DNA of 64,000 nucleotides from Setoptus koraiensis (lineage: Eukaryota; Arthropoda): NCBI GenBank assembly GCA_048013815.1, contig CM106586.1, forward strand, positions 14,012,001-14,076,000, read 5' to 3'. Of this stretch, positions 48,701-60,644 are shown piece by piece (position 1 is the first letter of the stretch; the number at the start of each line of letters is the position of its first letter). The notes under the pieces were generated by a model, which was not told the origin of the DNA, did no database searches, and saw only the letters and a program-made list of their open reading frames with translations. The position numbers were made by a program, and so were the translations under genes.

Positions 48701-49519
48701 GATTATGAGCTTATTAGCTTGGCAAGCTGATTGGCTGGGCCCAGTGGCAGCCCCAAGTGGCAGTGCCAAATAAGCCGTTGGAATTGCCGCAATTGGCAAG
48801 CTCGGCTGGGCTCGGCTAACAAAAGACTTTCGATGATGTGAGACACACACTGTTTGAAATGGCAAGACGACTCAGCCGAGTTGTGGGTGTTGCAATGTGT
48901 CTCGGTCGAGCTCGAGCCGCAACGTCTCGGCGAGCAGCAAGCCAATAAAAGCGCTCGTAGCTCGTAGCGGCAATTGTTGTTGTACCTATCGGCGGCTGTG
49001 GCTGAGGCTTGCCCACGGCTTGCGATCATGGCGGCATAGGCGGCTACGTCAGCTACGAGCCCGCTCAGCCGGCTTCCAACGGCTTCCACTGGATGCAATG
49101 GCTTCCACTGGCTTCCAATGGATCCGGCGGCTTCGAACGGAATGGCGAAATGGCTGCCAGTCGAACAGGCGGGCTGAGCGGCGACGCCGAATCTGAGCGA
49201 TCTGACAGCGAGCGAGCTCATTATCTGGCTGGCACTTGTTTTGTTTTTTGGCGTTTAGGCGTCGCATGCGGCCCGTCGAGCAGCAATATCTGGCATGTTA
49301 CGGGGGCTACACGGCTCACTGTGGCAGCCATTGAAACGCTAGCTGCAACAGGGAGAGCGAGCCAGCTACAACAAAGTGGCAACGACAAGGTAATTACTAT
49401 TCAGCGTCACTACATTATTGCCGCCATCGATCTCTGTCGCCCGATTGCAGCTTGCAATTCGCCTTGCCGGCTAGATGCAGCGACACAAGCGAACGACATG
49501 GGCATTGCCAGCAGCGGCG

Positions 49520-49720
49520 CCACTCGCAACAGCGACAGCAACAACGACGGCAACAACGACGCCAGCAACAACGGCAGCAACAACGACAGCAACAACGACG
49601 CCAGCGCCAACAGCGCCAACAACAACAACGGCAACAACGACAACAACGACAGCAGCGCAACAACGACAGCAGCGCAACAACGACAGCAGCGCAACAACAG
49701 CGGCGACGGCAACAACGCCA
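49520..49720. repeat. Degenerate CAACGACAGC-type triplet tract, 200 bp
   Basis: This is the longest degenerate triplet tract of the window. It is open in all plus frames, giving Asn/Ser/Asp, Gln/Arg or Thr/Ala polymers. That is a composition effect and not a gene. Confidence 0.85.
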
Positions 49721-49914
49721 AAAGCGCCAAGGTCAACCTGACAACCGCTGGCCGGTCGACGGGCGACAGGTGCTGCGCACAGGCGAGGGCAGCGAGCCGG
49801 CGACACAGCGCCAAGACGGGCGCTGCGCAAGTGGCGCCGAAACGGGCGCGCAAGCCGGTGCGTCGGGCCGCACGGGAGCGCCGATTTGCGCGCCCGTTTC
49901 GCCGGGCCCGGCCA

Positions 49915-50022
49915 GCCGGCTCTCGGCTCGCTATTCGGCTCGCCGGCTCTCGGCTCGCTATTCGGCTCGCCGGCTCTCGGCTCGCTATTCGGCTTGCCGA
50001 CTCTCGGCTCGCTATTGCGCTT
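49915..50022. repeat. 27-bp minisatellite, four copies
   Basis: Units start at 49915, 49942, 49969 and 49996. The first two are identical, the third differs by one base and the fourth by three. The unit length is a multiple of three, so each frame repeats every nine residues. No frame is supported as coding. Confidence 0.95.
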
Positions 50023-50197
50023 GCCGGCTCGCTTGCGAGAGGCGGCTCCGCGCGCGCGCAAGTCGCAACTGAGCGAGTCGGAGCTGGATAAACTTATCCA
50101 GCCCGGCGACCTTGAGCCCGGCTCGCAGGATACGCTGACAGGCGCTCGGCGAGCTTGCCAGCCGCCCGTCAGTCGGCCAGAGATGGCGCGAGTTGCC

Positions 50198-50229
<32 letters not shown>

Positions 50230-50454
50230 GTTCGTGCGTTTAGCGTGGCAGCCACTTATTAGCTTGTCAGCGGCGAGCGGCGAGACAGCGGCGCCCAGCC
50301 GACGCAACGAGCCGACGGGTAACAAGCCCGCTTTCGCGATAACAAGTGGCACGGAAATAACCTGTTGTTAAGTGAGCTGTTTGTTTGGCAGTTTATTCTC
50401 GTTGTCGTTGGCTCGCTCGCCGTCGACTGGCAGCCGGCCCTTGCCTCCGCCAGC

Positions 50455-50590
50455 AACACCGACAATGTCGACAACAGCGACAGCAGCGACAACAGCGACA
50501 ACAGCGACAACAGCGACAGCAGCGACAACAGCGACAGCAGCGACAGCAGCGGCAACAACAGCGACAGCGGCAACAACGGCAACAATTCAG
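50455..50590. repeat. (CAACAGCGA)n-type triplet tract
   Basis: About 135 bp of CAA, CAG, CGA and CGG words in three-base phase. Confidence 0.85.
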
Positions 50591-50893
50591 TTTGCGGCCA
50601 CACAATGGGCCCGTTTGTCGCCACAGTTCGGTTGACTTGGCGGCCGGCCGGTCTCGCCGGGTCGCATGCGATTCCGTCGAATTCGTTCGAACGAGCCGAC
50701 ACAATGCGCGCGGCCCGGCCGATCAGGCGACGTTTGTCTCGGGCCGCGATTGGCTGGCTTGTCGGTCGGCTCGTCGGGCGGCTCGTCGGGCGGCTTGTCG
50801 CAATTGTCGGCCCGCGAACAGTGTACGCGCATTGTACGCGAATCGCACGCGAATTAGCGAAACGCGCAAACGGCATTACGCATTATGGGATAA

Positions 50894-50922
50894 GTGCGCG
50901 CGATAAAACTAATCGCGCGCAC
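50894..50922. repeat. Hairpin, 11-bp perfect arms, 7-nt loop
   Basis: GTGCGCGCGAT (50894-50904) pairs with 50912-50922. Confidence 0.75.
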
Positions 50923-51083
50923 TCAATGATTGATATGCCGGCCCGCCATCGGCTCTCCGTCTCGGCTGCCAGCCGCACTCACTCAGACAGTCAGTCAGAC
51001 AGTCAGTGCCAGACTGGCGAGCCGCCGACTGGCTGGCGAGCCAGCGAAATTGGACAAATTGCAGACAGTGGATACAGTGGATA

Positions 51084-51143
51084 AATTGGAAAAATTGCAA
51101 AAATTGCAAAAATTACAAAAATTACAAAAATTACAAAAATTGC
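51084..51143. repeat. 9-bp tandem repeat AAAATTGCA/AAAATTACA, about six copies
   Basis: An AT-rich array in a GC-rich neighbourhood, with the unit period multiple of three. Confidence 0.9.
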
Positions 51144-52060
51144 GCCTCGACAGAGAGCGAGCTGCCACGACAAACTTGTCGGCTGCAAGCTGGCAAGCTC
51201 GCTTGCCGATACACATGTTATTATCTTGATATTCGGTCGGCCAGGCAACGAGTCGCGTATCGAGATAATGACACGCCACTGCAATCTCATTGTCAGTGCC
51301 AGCAATCATTTATATCATGTTTCGCCAGTCGGCTAGCGGGCGTTGTCTCAACTTGGTCGTTTCGGCTCGCCACAGCCAGGCCCACTGACAAAGCGGTTGC
51401 GTCATAAGAATAAAAGTTTCACATTTCGAGCTTTACACTTTCGGTCGATCGCCAGCAATGGTGGCGCCAATGTCGCTTGGCGGGCCCATGCAGCATGACG
51501 GCGACAATCGGTTCGTCCTGGCCGCCGATGTGAATGTATGTTCGATATGTTTTTTTGCGATATTTTTCGATTGTTTTTTGGATATTTTTGGACTGTTTTT
51601 TGGATATTTTTGGACGCGTTTCTGGATTTGGCGGCCGGCCCTTGCATGTCGGTGTGTCGCAGCGGTCGGGCCGACAATTACGAGCGATCGAGACTGTGCC
51701 CGAACGGCACGGCTCGCCGGCGGCCGGCGGCCATTGTTCGCCCGACAGAAGGCCGGCCAATTTCGTTCAATATCCAGTTTATTCAATGCTCGACACTCAA
51801 TATTCACTATTCATTATTCACTGATCAATATTCAATATTCAGTGTTTAATTTGCGACAGCTCTCTGTGCCGTGTCTATTCACGGGCGCACAAGTGGCTGG
51901 CAAACAATGAGCCCTGTCGTGAGCTCGCTAATTAGCCAATTAATCACCGATGAAAACGATACAAACAATCCCACACCCGACCGAACAATTCCATAAACAC
52001 TTGATGCAATTCATTATCTATTTGCATATATGCTTGTGTCGCATTTGCCGGCAACTCATG

Positions 52061-52118
52061 GTGAATATTTGAGCGAGCGGGCAAAAGGCAAAAGTATTCA
52101 CCTCGCTCAAATATCCAC
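52061..52118. repeat. Inverted repeat, 17-bp arms with one mismatch
   Basis: GTGAATATTTGAGCGAG (52061-52077) pairs with 52102-52118 except at one base. Confidence 0.85.
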
Positions 52119-53141
52119 CAACAAATATTCACCAAAACAAATGTTGTTCGCCCAACAAGCTCGTCATACGGGCCGGCAACTTACTGACACAGTGACTCAC
52201 TGTCAGCGAGCGGCCAACACACGAGCGGCAGGTATTCACGCTCGGATACTGGAATGTGCGCTCAAGTTGAAACGTTATTATGAAAAATTATGAACCAAGT
52301 TTGTTAGTCATTAATTGCATTTTCATCATCATATCGCGCCCGCTCGCGTTGTTGCGTTTTATTGCCGGCATTAGTCAATTGCGGCTGATCGGTGTGTGTG
52401 TGAGTTATCCATATTATCCACGCACAGTTGTTAGCTTTGTTGTTGCGCTGTGCAGTGTTGAAATTGCGTGGGCGTCAGACACAAGCACAGCAACAAGGCA
52501 ACAAACAAACACTGCCAACGAGTGTCGGTGTCGTGCCTGAATCGAATGAAAATCACCGACTGAAATCATAATGAGACTGCCAGAATGAGACTGCCAGAAT
52601 GAGGCAACACGCCAAACGAGCCAACAGCAGCGAGTTATTTCATCTTGATTGCGGGCACTTGGCAAGCTAGGCGCCGCCGTCTGACTAATTAGCAGCCAGC
52701 ATCTGAGTTGCGTGCGAGTGCGTCGTGTCGCGTCGCGTCGCTTGCCAGTTATGTGTTGCAACTCGCGAGGAGATGTTTGTTTGTTTGTTGTCGTTGCTGT
52801 TGTTGTCGTCGCTGTTGGCGTCGTTGTTGTTGTTGTTGTCGCGCTGGGTGTCGCAGCTGATTTGACAGCGCCACTGGCGAGAGTGGCAGCCGCCAACGGA
52901 ACGCCGAGCCGGCGCAAGGTCGACAAAAGCGCAAGACAATCGACGCACTGTCGGCAAGCCGTGCCGCTGTCAACCATCAACCACCTGCTGCTGTTGACGG
53001 CGTTGCGACAATTGTCGTGACAACAAAGTCAACAACAAACTCAACAACAACCTCAACAACAAATCGCGCACCGGCGACACCGCGATGCGAACGCAGCGCA
53101 AGCAATGCTGCGACAAACGCCGCCGACAGCCAGCGAAAGGG

Positions 53142-53225
53142 TTGCCGTTGTTGTTGTTGTCGCCGTTGTTGTCGTTGCTGTTGTTGTCGTTGCTGTTGTT
53201 GTCGTTGCTGTTGTTGTTGTCGCTG
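53142..53225. repeat. (GTTGTTGTCGTTGCT)n triplet tract
   Basis: GTTGTTGTCGTTGCT-like 15-bp units are repeated about four times. Confidence 0.85.
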
Positions 53226-53481
53226 TCACCTGTGCGCGGCGGCGGCGGCCCGAGCGGACACGCGCTCAGCCGACGACAGGGCGACAGCGCCGCCGGGCGA
53301 CAGCGTGACGGCGGGCGGCAACAGGCGCGCCGTTGACAGTTGGATGGGGGCGCCGCGGCCCGACAATTGCGACTATTGCGACTATTGCGACTATTGCGAC
53401 ACACGTCGACGCACGCCGACGGCACAATTGCAGCGATTGGCACAGGTACATAGATACAATTATTAGCGTACTGGCAATAGT

Positions 53482-53530
53482 AAACCGCTCATTATCGGCA
53501 GTGGCGCATGGCGCGCATAATAAGCGGTTT
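53482..53530. repeat. Inverted repeat, 14-bp arms with one mismatch, 21-nt spacer
   Basis: AAACCGCTCATTAT (53482-53495) pairs with 53517-53530 except at one base. Confidence 0.75.
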
Positions 53531-53951
53531 GTTGTCTCAAGTAATTATTGCAATTGGCAATGCGATTGCGCCACACCGCTCACCCACGTCCGACTGTCAG
53601 ACGGTTGTCAGAGTTGCCAGTCTGACAGTTGCGCACTGGCTAAACTGACACATCGCGCCACTGACTGACAGCGCCGGCTCAACTGACAGATCGGGCCACT
53701 GACTGACTGACTCAATGACTGATTGGCAGGCCCATTGTGACGCCACCGGTAATTGCGGCACAGGCCGTCCGTGTCAGATTTGTTGTGCCGCCCGGCTCGG
53801 TTCTGTGCCGCATTGTTGTCCCGAGCTCGTTACGCCATCGCGACTCGTTGCCGTCGCCTCGTTGCCGTCGACTCGTTACAATCGACTCGTTACTATCGAC
53901 TCGTTACTATCGACTCGTTAGCGTATCGGATATCCGCGCAAATATCCATCA

Positions 53952-53984
53952 CGGCCGCTAATGAGTCACGCTCATTAGCGGCCG
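53952..53984. repeat. Hairpin, 14-bp perfect arms, 5-nt loop
   Basis: CGGCCGCTAATGAG (53952-53965) pairs with 53971-53984 around TCACG. Confidence 0.93.
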
Positions 53985-54124
53985 CCGCTAACCGTGCGCC
54001 TGTGCGCGACACTTACCCGCACCGGGTCACAGCGGCCGCCGACAGTTGGCCGCTCGCTTGGCGAATGTCGCCACCGAGTTGCTCACGGCCGCGCGACTCG
54101 GGCGCCCCCACCGGTGGGTGCTCG

Positions 54125-54205
54125 CGCTCGCAAACCAACTGCGCTCGCAAACGGCGCTCGCAAACCGACTGCGCGCGCAAACGGCGCTCGCAAACCGACT
54201 GCGCG
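54125..54205. repeat. Tandem GCGCTCGCAAAC repeats
   Basis: GCGCTCGCAAACCGACTGC and GCGCTCGCAAACG units alternate for about 80 bp. Confidence 0.8.
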
Positions 54206-55185
54206 GTCCGAATTGCAAGCACACACGGTTGCAGTGTCGCTTCCGGTGCTGATTTGCGACGGGCACATTTTCTCACCGAGCGCCAATGACAACAAATAAT
54301 AATGACAACAAAGGCAGCAACAAGTGCACTCGGCAAATCTCTGAATGCAACTGCGACCATTCGCACACACTGATTGTGCTGACCGCTCGCGCTCGGGCCG
54401 CCGCAAACCGCACCGCCGGACAGGTTGTAGGTCGCGGTGGCACCAATTGCGCAACCGCCCGCCCGCCCGACACTCGACACTCGATGCGCGCGCGCTCTAT
54501 CAATCGAAACAACTTAATCACTTTTCGCACACTCCGCCAATCTCGTCGATATATCATCATTGCACATGGCAAATATATAAATATCTATTGAGTGTGTGTC
54601 GAATTGGTCTGGCGCGCTTCGGCCCAGCCCGAGCTCGCACAAGCCGCTGACCAGTGGGCACCGTCTTTGGCCAGTGCGGCCGCGCTCACCAACTGGGCTA
54701 CGAGGAATTTGTTATTTATTGCCCTTTGGCCGGCCTGCCAACCGGCCGCCTTTCAGCCGCTTGCCATTTATCGGCGTCTCTCCCGTTTTGCGTCTCGCTC
54801 ATTTGAATGCAACTGCCAATTGCGGGCCGGAGCGCGGCCAGCGGCCTGTTCGGCCGACACAACTGACCACTTACGGCACGGCACATTATATAATGTTATA
54901 TAAACTGGCCAGCTCGCCCGACGAGCAAACTTGTTACGTCCTGCGCAACAGCGCTCGTCGGCCAGTTCGGGCGGCATCGGCGCTCGCAAGTCGCTTTACA
55001 GGTATCTGGATCATAGTCGTGCCGTGTCATTCATCTTGCCCAAATTGACTGGGCAGCAGCGAGATCAAATGAGATGATAAATCTCGCAACGGTGCGTGAG
55101 TAACCGACCGCTCGAGCGAAACAAAAACCACTCGACTAGATGGCGCGACGGTGCCGATCGCTTGCCTGCATTAACAGGTTGTTGT

Positions 55186-55188
55186 TGT

Positions 55189-55229
<41 letters not shown>

Positions 55230-55250
55230 TTGTCGTTGTTGCTGTTGTGT
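55186..55250. repeat. (TGTTGC)n array, shorter second example
   Basis: The hexanucleotide is the same as at 28027-28120, grading into TTG repeats. Confidence 0.9.
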
Positions 55251-56024
55251 CGTTGGCGGCGCACAGATGGTAACAAGTAGATAAGATAAGATAACGAGTC
55301 GTCCACTTGTTGTTGTTGCCGTTGTTGTTGTTGTTGTTTTATCCATCTCATTCGCATGCAGATGGAGCAGTTATTGAGTTAACACAAAAATTATACATTA
55401 TTATTTTGTATAGTGGCTGGCCGCCAGTGGCGCTGCCATCGGTTTTCCGTCGGCTCGCCATGCCATGATCATGACCACTGGCGCTTATTACGCAATCCAT
55501 TGGTCGTCTCGTCTGCTGACCTGGCTCGCTCTTCGGCCCGCCGGTTGCACCGATAATCGACGACCGATGGTCGGTTAGACGCGGCCAACTATCGGTGCAA
55601 GCGCGCATCTTTGCCGGTTTTATCTTGATAGCATCTCAATGGCATCGCCACCGCGGCTTTGTGTCCCGACAATCGACGCCGCACTGACCGGAAACACGCC
55701 CACGCGCAAGCGGCAGCGTGCGGTTGGCCGGGCGCTCGTTGGTTAATTGCGCTCAAAAGGGCAATACTGTGCAAATTGCTGCTGTCATGTGCTGCCTGTT
55801 ATGCGCGCCTCTTATTACGTAAGTGAATTTATTGTATTGTTTGTGTATTATGTGATTGCATCGTATTGTTTGTGTTTGCGCTCATTATGCTGATGACCGG
55901 TGGCTGGTTCGCTTACAGCGACGACACCGTGCGACCGAGACACAAAGTTGCGCAAGCAGAACAGTCACAAATGTGGATGCTGGTCACAGGCTGATCGGTC
56001 GCTGGCGCCGACAAGCGCAACCGG

Positions 56025-56150
56025 CAACAACGAGCGACAACCGCAACCGGCAACAACCGACAACAACCGGCAACAACCGGCGACCACCGACAACCACCGA
56101 CAACCGGCGACCACCGACAACCACCGACAACAACCGGCAACAACGTTTCG
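56025..56150. repeat. (CAACCGACAAC/CGGCGACCAC)n minisatellite
   Basis: CAACCGGCAACAACCGACAA-like and CCACCGACAACCACCGACAA-like units alternate. Related words recur at 56265-56370, and their complement at about 56470-56580. Confidence 0.8.
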
Positions 56151-56632
56151 AGAGATCGCTGTCGTAGAGTGAGCATGAGATGCAAGACAACACTGGCATC
56201 GTGTTACCGGCTAACTGACTTTACTGGTGGCCATCACCAATTAATCACCGTTGCTTGCCAGCGGTGGGTCGCGCACTCGTCGGCAACCACCGGCGGCAAC
56301 ACCAGCAACCACCGACGGCAACCACAGCAACCACGGCAACCACTAACGGCAACAACAGCGTAACAACGGCCACAACAGGCGAGAGAATTAACGAGCGAAA
56401 CGGCGATTAAGCACACAAATAGAATAACACAAATAAAAGAATCAATCGCTGGCGCTTATTTGTTTAACTACCTGTTGTCGTTGTTGCCGCTGTTGTTGTT
56501 GTTGTTGCCGTTGCTGCCGGTGTCGTTGTTGGCGGCTGTTGGCGGTTGTTGGCGGCTGTTGCCGGTTGTTGGCGGTTGCGGTGCCGGCCGGAGCGAGTCG
56601 GACGGTTTTATTTTGTTCTGATTTTGTTCCAA

Positions 56633-56670
56633 TTGCCCGATTGGACGCCAGTCGCCGTCCAATCGGGCAA
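56633..56670. repeat. Hairpin, 15-bp perfect arms, 8-nt loop
   Basis: TTGCCCGATTGGACG (56633-56647) pairs exactly with 56656-56670. Confidence 0.95.
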
Positions 56671-57220
56671 GTTGGTTCGGCAACAACGCCAACAACACAA
56701 TGAGCGCTTGGTGCATTCAAATTTTGACAAGTATCAAACTATCATCATCTCGCTTGTCGAGCCCACTGTGTGATAATGATAGTTTAAGCAGCCAGCGAGC
56801 CAACAATAATAAGCGACGGCTCGCTTGAGAGCGGCCGCAGATCGGACAGGCGGCGGCCGTCGGACGGGGAGCCATCGGAGCCATTAGATGGCGATGGCGT
56901 GTGCTGATGGTCAGTTGATGTTGTTTGTAAGTTATGTTAAGTTGCTGGCCGGTTGCACACACACAATTTGCCGTTGGCAGCAGCTTTAAAAACAATACAA
57001 AACAATTATTATTTAACTAGTGAATGATTGTTTCAATGTTGCCGTTGCCGTCGTTGAATTATTCATGCCTTTTGTTGTCCTTCACGGCGCTCGTTGCGTA
57101 ACCAGCGAGCCAGTGACCAGTTGCATAACTGGCCGCCACCAGCACTACACGACACTGCTGCGGCAACAGCAGCAGCAGCAACAACAACAACAACGACGAC
57201 AGCGGCAACGACGACGACCC

Positions 57221-57254
57221 AGTAGGCAAGTCGTTGCGCAACAACTTGCCTACT
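57221..57254. repeat. 34-bp quasi-palindrome with one mismatched pair
   Basis: AGTAGGCAAGTCGTTGC (57221-57237) is followed directly by its reverse complement with one change (at the pair involving 57232). Confidence 0.93.
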
Positions 57255-58659
57255 CGCACACACACTCACTAGCGAGAGTCGCGGGCAAGTTGCCGGCGAG
57301 GCCCGACCGACCGACCGACTAAACAACCGGCAGCGCGGACAGCGCCTCGCGGGCCGCGCCGGCGACGCACATTAAACGTCACTGCGACTCAAACTCGCCA
57401 ATAATGCGAGGCACGCTGATGCCGCACACAACAATGGCCGCAACAATGCGCCTCGGCCCGGCCCGTCGGCGTCGGGCTTCGCGTCCTCGTCGGGCGGCTC
57501 GTCGGCGTCCTCGTCGGGCGGCTCGCCGGCGTCGCCCGCTCGGACAGGCGCAATATGATGAACAGCACAGGTCAATTGTGTTTTGGCCGGTTCTAACAGG
57601 CGAGCGCTGTCTCGGCAAGTGCAAATTGTGTGCACTGTTGGCGCACACAATTTGCTAATGCCGCAACACGATGACGCAACACCGACAATTTGCCAGATGA
57701 GACACAACAGTGCAACAGCAACAGCAACAACGACCATGCCAACAGCGCCACAGCGGCGACATGCACACAAACAAGTGCACAACAAGGTTGCCGCGACGGC
57801 CGCCTCGCCGCAGACCATGGAGGTTCCGCTCCAAATCGAAGCCGGCTCGCTCCAGCGCAAGCCGGCTCCATTTCGCCATTCCGTCATTTCGCCATTTCGA
57901 GCTGCTCGCCGGCGAGCGATGCCAGCGACAGCCAGACGAGTCTCGCCGAGCCGGCGAGCGGGACAACGACGCAACGAGAGCGAGCGAGACAGAGATTAGC
58001 ATAAAAAGAAGCGCCATCGGAGCCGGTTGGGCGTTGTTGGCGGCGCGGCCGCGGATGTGTGTGAGCTGGCAACAATTGCGACCGGCCGACGGTCGTCTTC
58101 ATCTTGCGCTTCATGCTCGTTGCGCGCCGGGCCTTGTCGCCCATCCCTGGCCGCCTCTCCCCTCTATCTGCAGACCCATCTCCCTGCCGTCCGCTCGTCC
58201 CGAACAGATCGCCGGCCCGCGCTGAACCGCTTCTCACGCCTCCCGGGCTTCTCGCGGCCGGGCTCGGGCAAGCGCGGCCGAGGCTCAGCGGAGCAAGTTG
58301 GACTCGTCGGGCGCCCGTCTCAGCTCGCTTGTGGACACAATATTCTGGTCTCGTTGCTTTCGTTGCTGCTCCGCTTTTGTCTATTTCGAACGGACTAGTT
58401 GTGTGTGTCCAATCGACAGTCCACGGCCGAGCCGCTGACACAAACAGCGACGCGGACGGCGACACGGACAACGACACAGACAATGACATGGACAATGACA
58501 TAGACACACATTTGCAATTGCGGCCGTCTCGTCGTCGAGTTAACGGCTGAGCAAATTTTCACTTTTGGCCCCTGTCCGTCCGTTGCCCGTTCTGCCCAAA
58601 TGCCCATTATTCATTTGGGTCGTTTCTCGCTTGCTTTGTGCGCTCTCAAGTTAGTCTCA

Positions 58660-58689
58660 CATTGAATATTGCAACTGCAATATTCAATG
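58660..58689. repeat. Inverted repeat, 14-bp perfect arms, 2-nt spacer
   Basis: CATTGAATATTGCA (58660-58673) pairs with 58676-58689. A copy of GTCTCAC lies on each side. Confidence 0.93.
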
Positions 58690-58867
58690 GATGGTCTCAC
58701 AACGATATTCAATAGTTATTCAATAGTTATTCAATAGTTATTCAATAGCTATTCAACAGTTTTTCACTAGTTGGCCCGTGAGCTGTGAATGGGCTCAGCG
58801 CTGGCGTGCGTCTACGTACCTGTAATTTATGATTTGCAGTCGCATGATTTGTTGTCGATGTCGTCAT

Positions 58868-58963
58868 CGGCGGTGGTTGTAGTCGGCGGTGGTTGTAGTC
58901 GGCGGTGGTTGTAGTCGGCGGTGGTTGTAGTCGGCGGTGGTTGCAGTCGGCGGTGGGTGTTGT
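58868..58963. repeat. 16-bp minisatellite, about six copies
   Basis: CGGCGGTGGTTGTAGT is repeated four times unchanged, then with changes. Confidence 0.95.
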
Positions 58964-59560
58964 CGGTCGTTGTTGTTGTTGTTGGCGGTGGTCGACATGC
59001 CAGGTTGCCGGGTGACCAAGTGACCAAGTGACGATGTATTAACGAGCCGATAATGTCGACAGTCGCAATGGGCCAAACAGGCCAGCCATCGTACAGGGGA
59101 TAGACGGAGATAACGAGAGTTAGTAATGCTAATTAGTCTCGAAATTAGCGCTCGGCAGCGCACAGTGAGCTCGACACTGGAGTGTTTTATGAGCGTTAGT
59201 TGTCGTCGACAGATCGACATGGCAAACAAATGTAAATATTGCAAATATATGACCGCCAGACAGCGCCGTAAATTGCCGGCAACTTGTAATTTGTAACAAA
59301 CTATATAATGAATGTGTATCACAGTTTGTTGCATCATATATACGTTGTGTACCATCGTACTGCTCTAGCCAGCTTGCCAAGACCGTCTCCCCATGGCTGG
59401 CGGCATTATGACGGGACAGTCGGACAGTTTGCGGCCGGCCGGCCGGCACAATAGTTGCGCGAAGCGCCCTCAGATGGCGCGCCGACACGTATATTATGAA
59501 CCGGATCAGCATAGTCGATTGTTTGTGATTCTTCGGTCTGGCCAGCAGTGCCACATTTGT

Positions 59561-59599
59561 GCAAAACCATTGGCACAGGTGACTTGCCAATGGTTTTGC
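59561..59599. repeat. Hairpin, 15-bp perfect arms, 9-nt loop
   Basis: GCAAAACCATTGGCA (59561-59575) pairs exactly with 59585-59599. Confidence 0.95.
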
Positions 59600-59865
59600 C
59601 GCTTACATCACCGGAGTTATGACATGACGGAGTTATGAATACATGACATCCAAGCAAACATTAGGCGAGCAAGTGGGCCGAGGGGGCGAGTAATTGAAAG
59701 CGCAAAGTGCGACGACCGCACAGATACCCCCGGCGAGCCAAAACAAACAGTGTGTGTGTGTGTGTGCCGGCCGAACAAGGGGCCCGAAACTATTTATTGA
59801 TGGATTACATCGTGTGCGCCATTGTTTGTGCCGAGCGGGCGCCTTTGGGGCGCCTTTGTGGGCGC

Positions 59866-59945
59866 TGTGCCAGCCAGTGCGCGGCCAGTGCGCGGCCAGT
59901 GCGCAGCCGGTTCGCGGCCGGTTCGCGGCCGGTTCGCCGGCCAGT
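59866..59945. repeat. Tandem GCGGCCAGT and GCGGCCGGTTC units
   Basis: About three copies of GCGCGGCCAGT pass into three of TTCGCGGCCGG. Confidence 0.8.
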
Positions 59946-60590
59946 TTGCTATTTATAGTGGCTACATTGATGATGGGAGACACACTTAATGAGAGTTCGC
60001 AAAGAACTGGCCGTCGTCTTATTTCGTCGAACGCGTCGCCCGCTGCAGCCGCTGGGCCCGTGGCACGCGTTACGTAAATATTATTACGTAATCTAATTAG
60101 ATAGAGCAGACACAGTAAGAGCGAGCGGCGGCGGCGATTTAATGATTCTCTCTCATGATGACGGTGATAGTGGCGTTGATCATCATTGAATCATTGCATC
60201 ATCATGGCTCAGCGTGCCCGTCATCGTCGTCACCCCTGTCGTGGCGCGCTGCCGGTCGCCATGGCCACCCTGATCGTTGTGCACAGTTGTTGTGCTCAGC
60301 ACAGCACAGCGCGCACAGCTTATCTTGTGCGCGCGAGCTGACCATCATCAATTTTGGAATAATCATCATTGTTGTGTCGCGACTCGCGATTCGCGAGCAA
60401 GAAGCCGAGCGGTCAAGTTCGGCCGGCCGCCGCCGGTGTTGTTGTCGGGCGGCCGGGGTTGTCGCGGCGCGCAGATGGGCGCGCACCGATGAAGCGGATA
60501 GCCGACTAATGACTGGCCAGAGCGCGAGCCAATGGATTTACATTTATTCCACCAACAAACGACTCTCGTTGCTCGCCCGCTTTATCCGCC

Positions 60591-60644
60591 GGCGCCCCAC
60601 TTGCGGCGCGTCGCAAGTCGCGTAAGTCGCGCAAGTGGGGCGCC
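60591..60644. repeat. Inverted repeat, 15-bp perfect arms, 24-nt spacer
   Basis: GGCGCCCCACTTGCG (60591-60605) pairs with 60630-60644. The spacer has two further GCAAGTCGCG-like words. Confidence 0.9.

Noticed and set aside
47966-48865. Open frame of 299 codons on the minus strand
   Set aside because: GC-rich, Leu/Ser/Ala/Arg-rich sequence without a recognisable motif. It includes the complement of a simple tract at 48595-48700.
49009-50091. Open frame of 360 codons on the plus strand
   Set aside because: It runs through a degenerate triplet tract and a 27-bp minisatellite. The overlapping frames are also open, and the translation is Asn/Ser then Arg/Leu/Ala repeats with no domain.
54013-54480. 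Minus-strand open frame ending at a CGG|GTAAGT donor (54014-54019)
   Set aside because: The phase (2) does not fit the next candidate exon, the sequence crosses tandem GCGCTCGCAAAC repeats, and no motif is seen.
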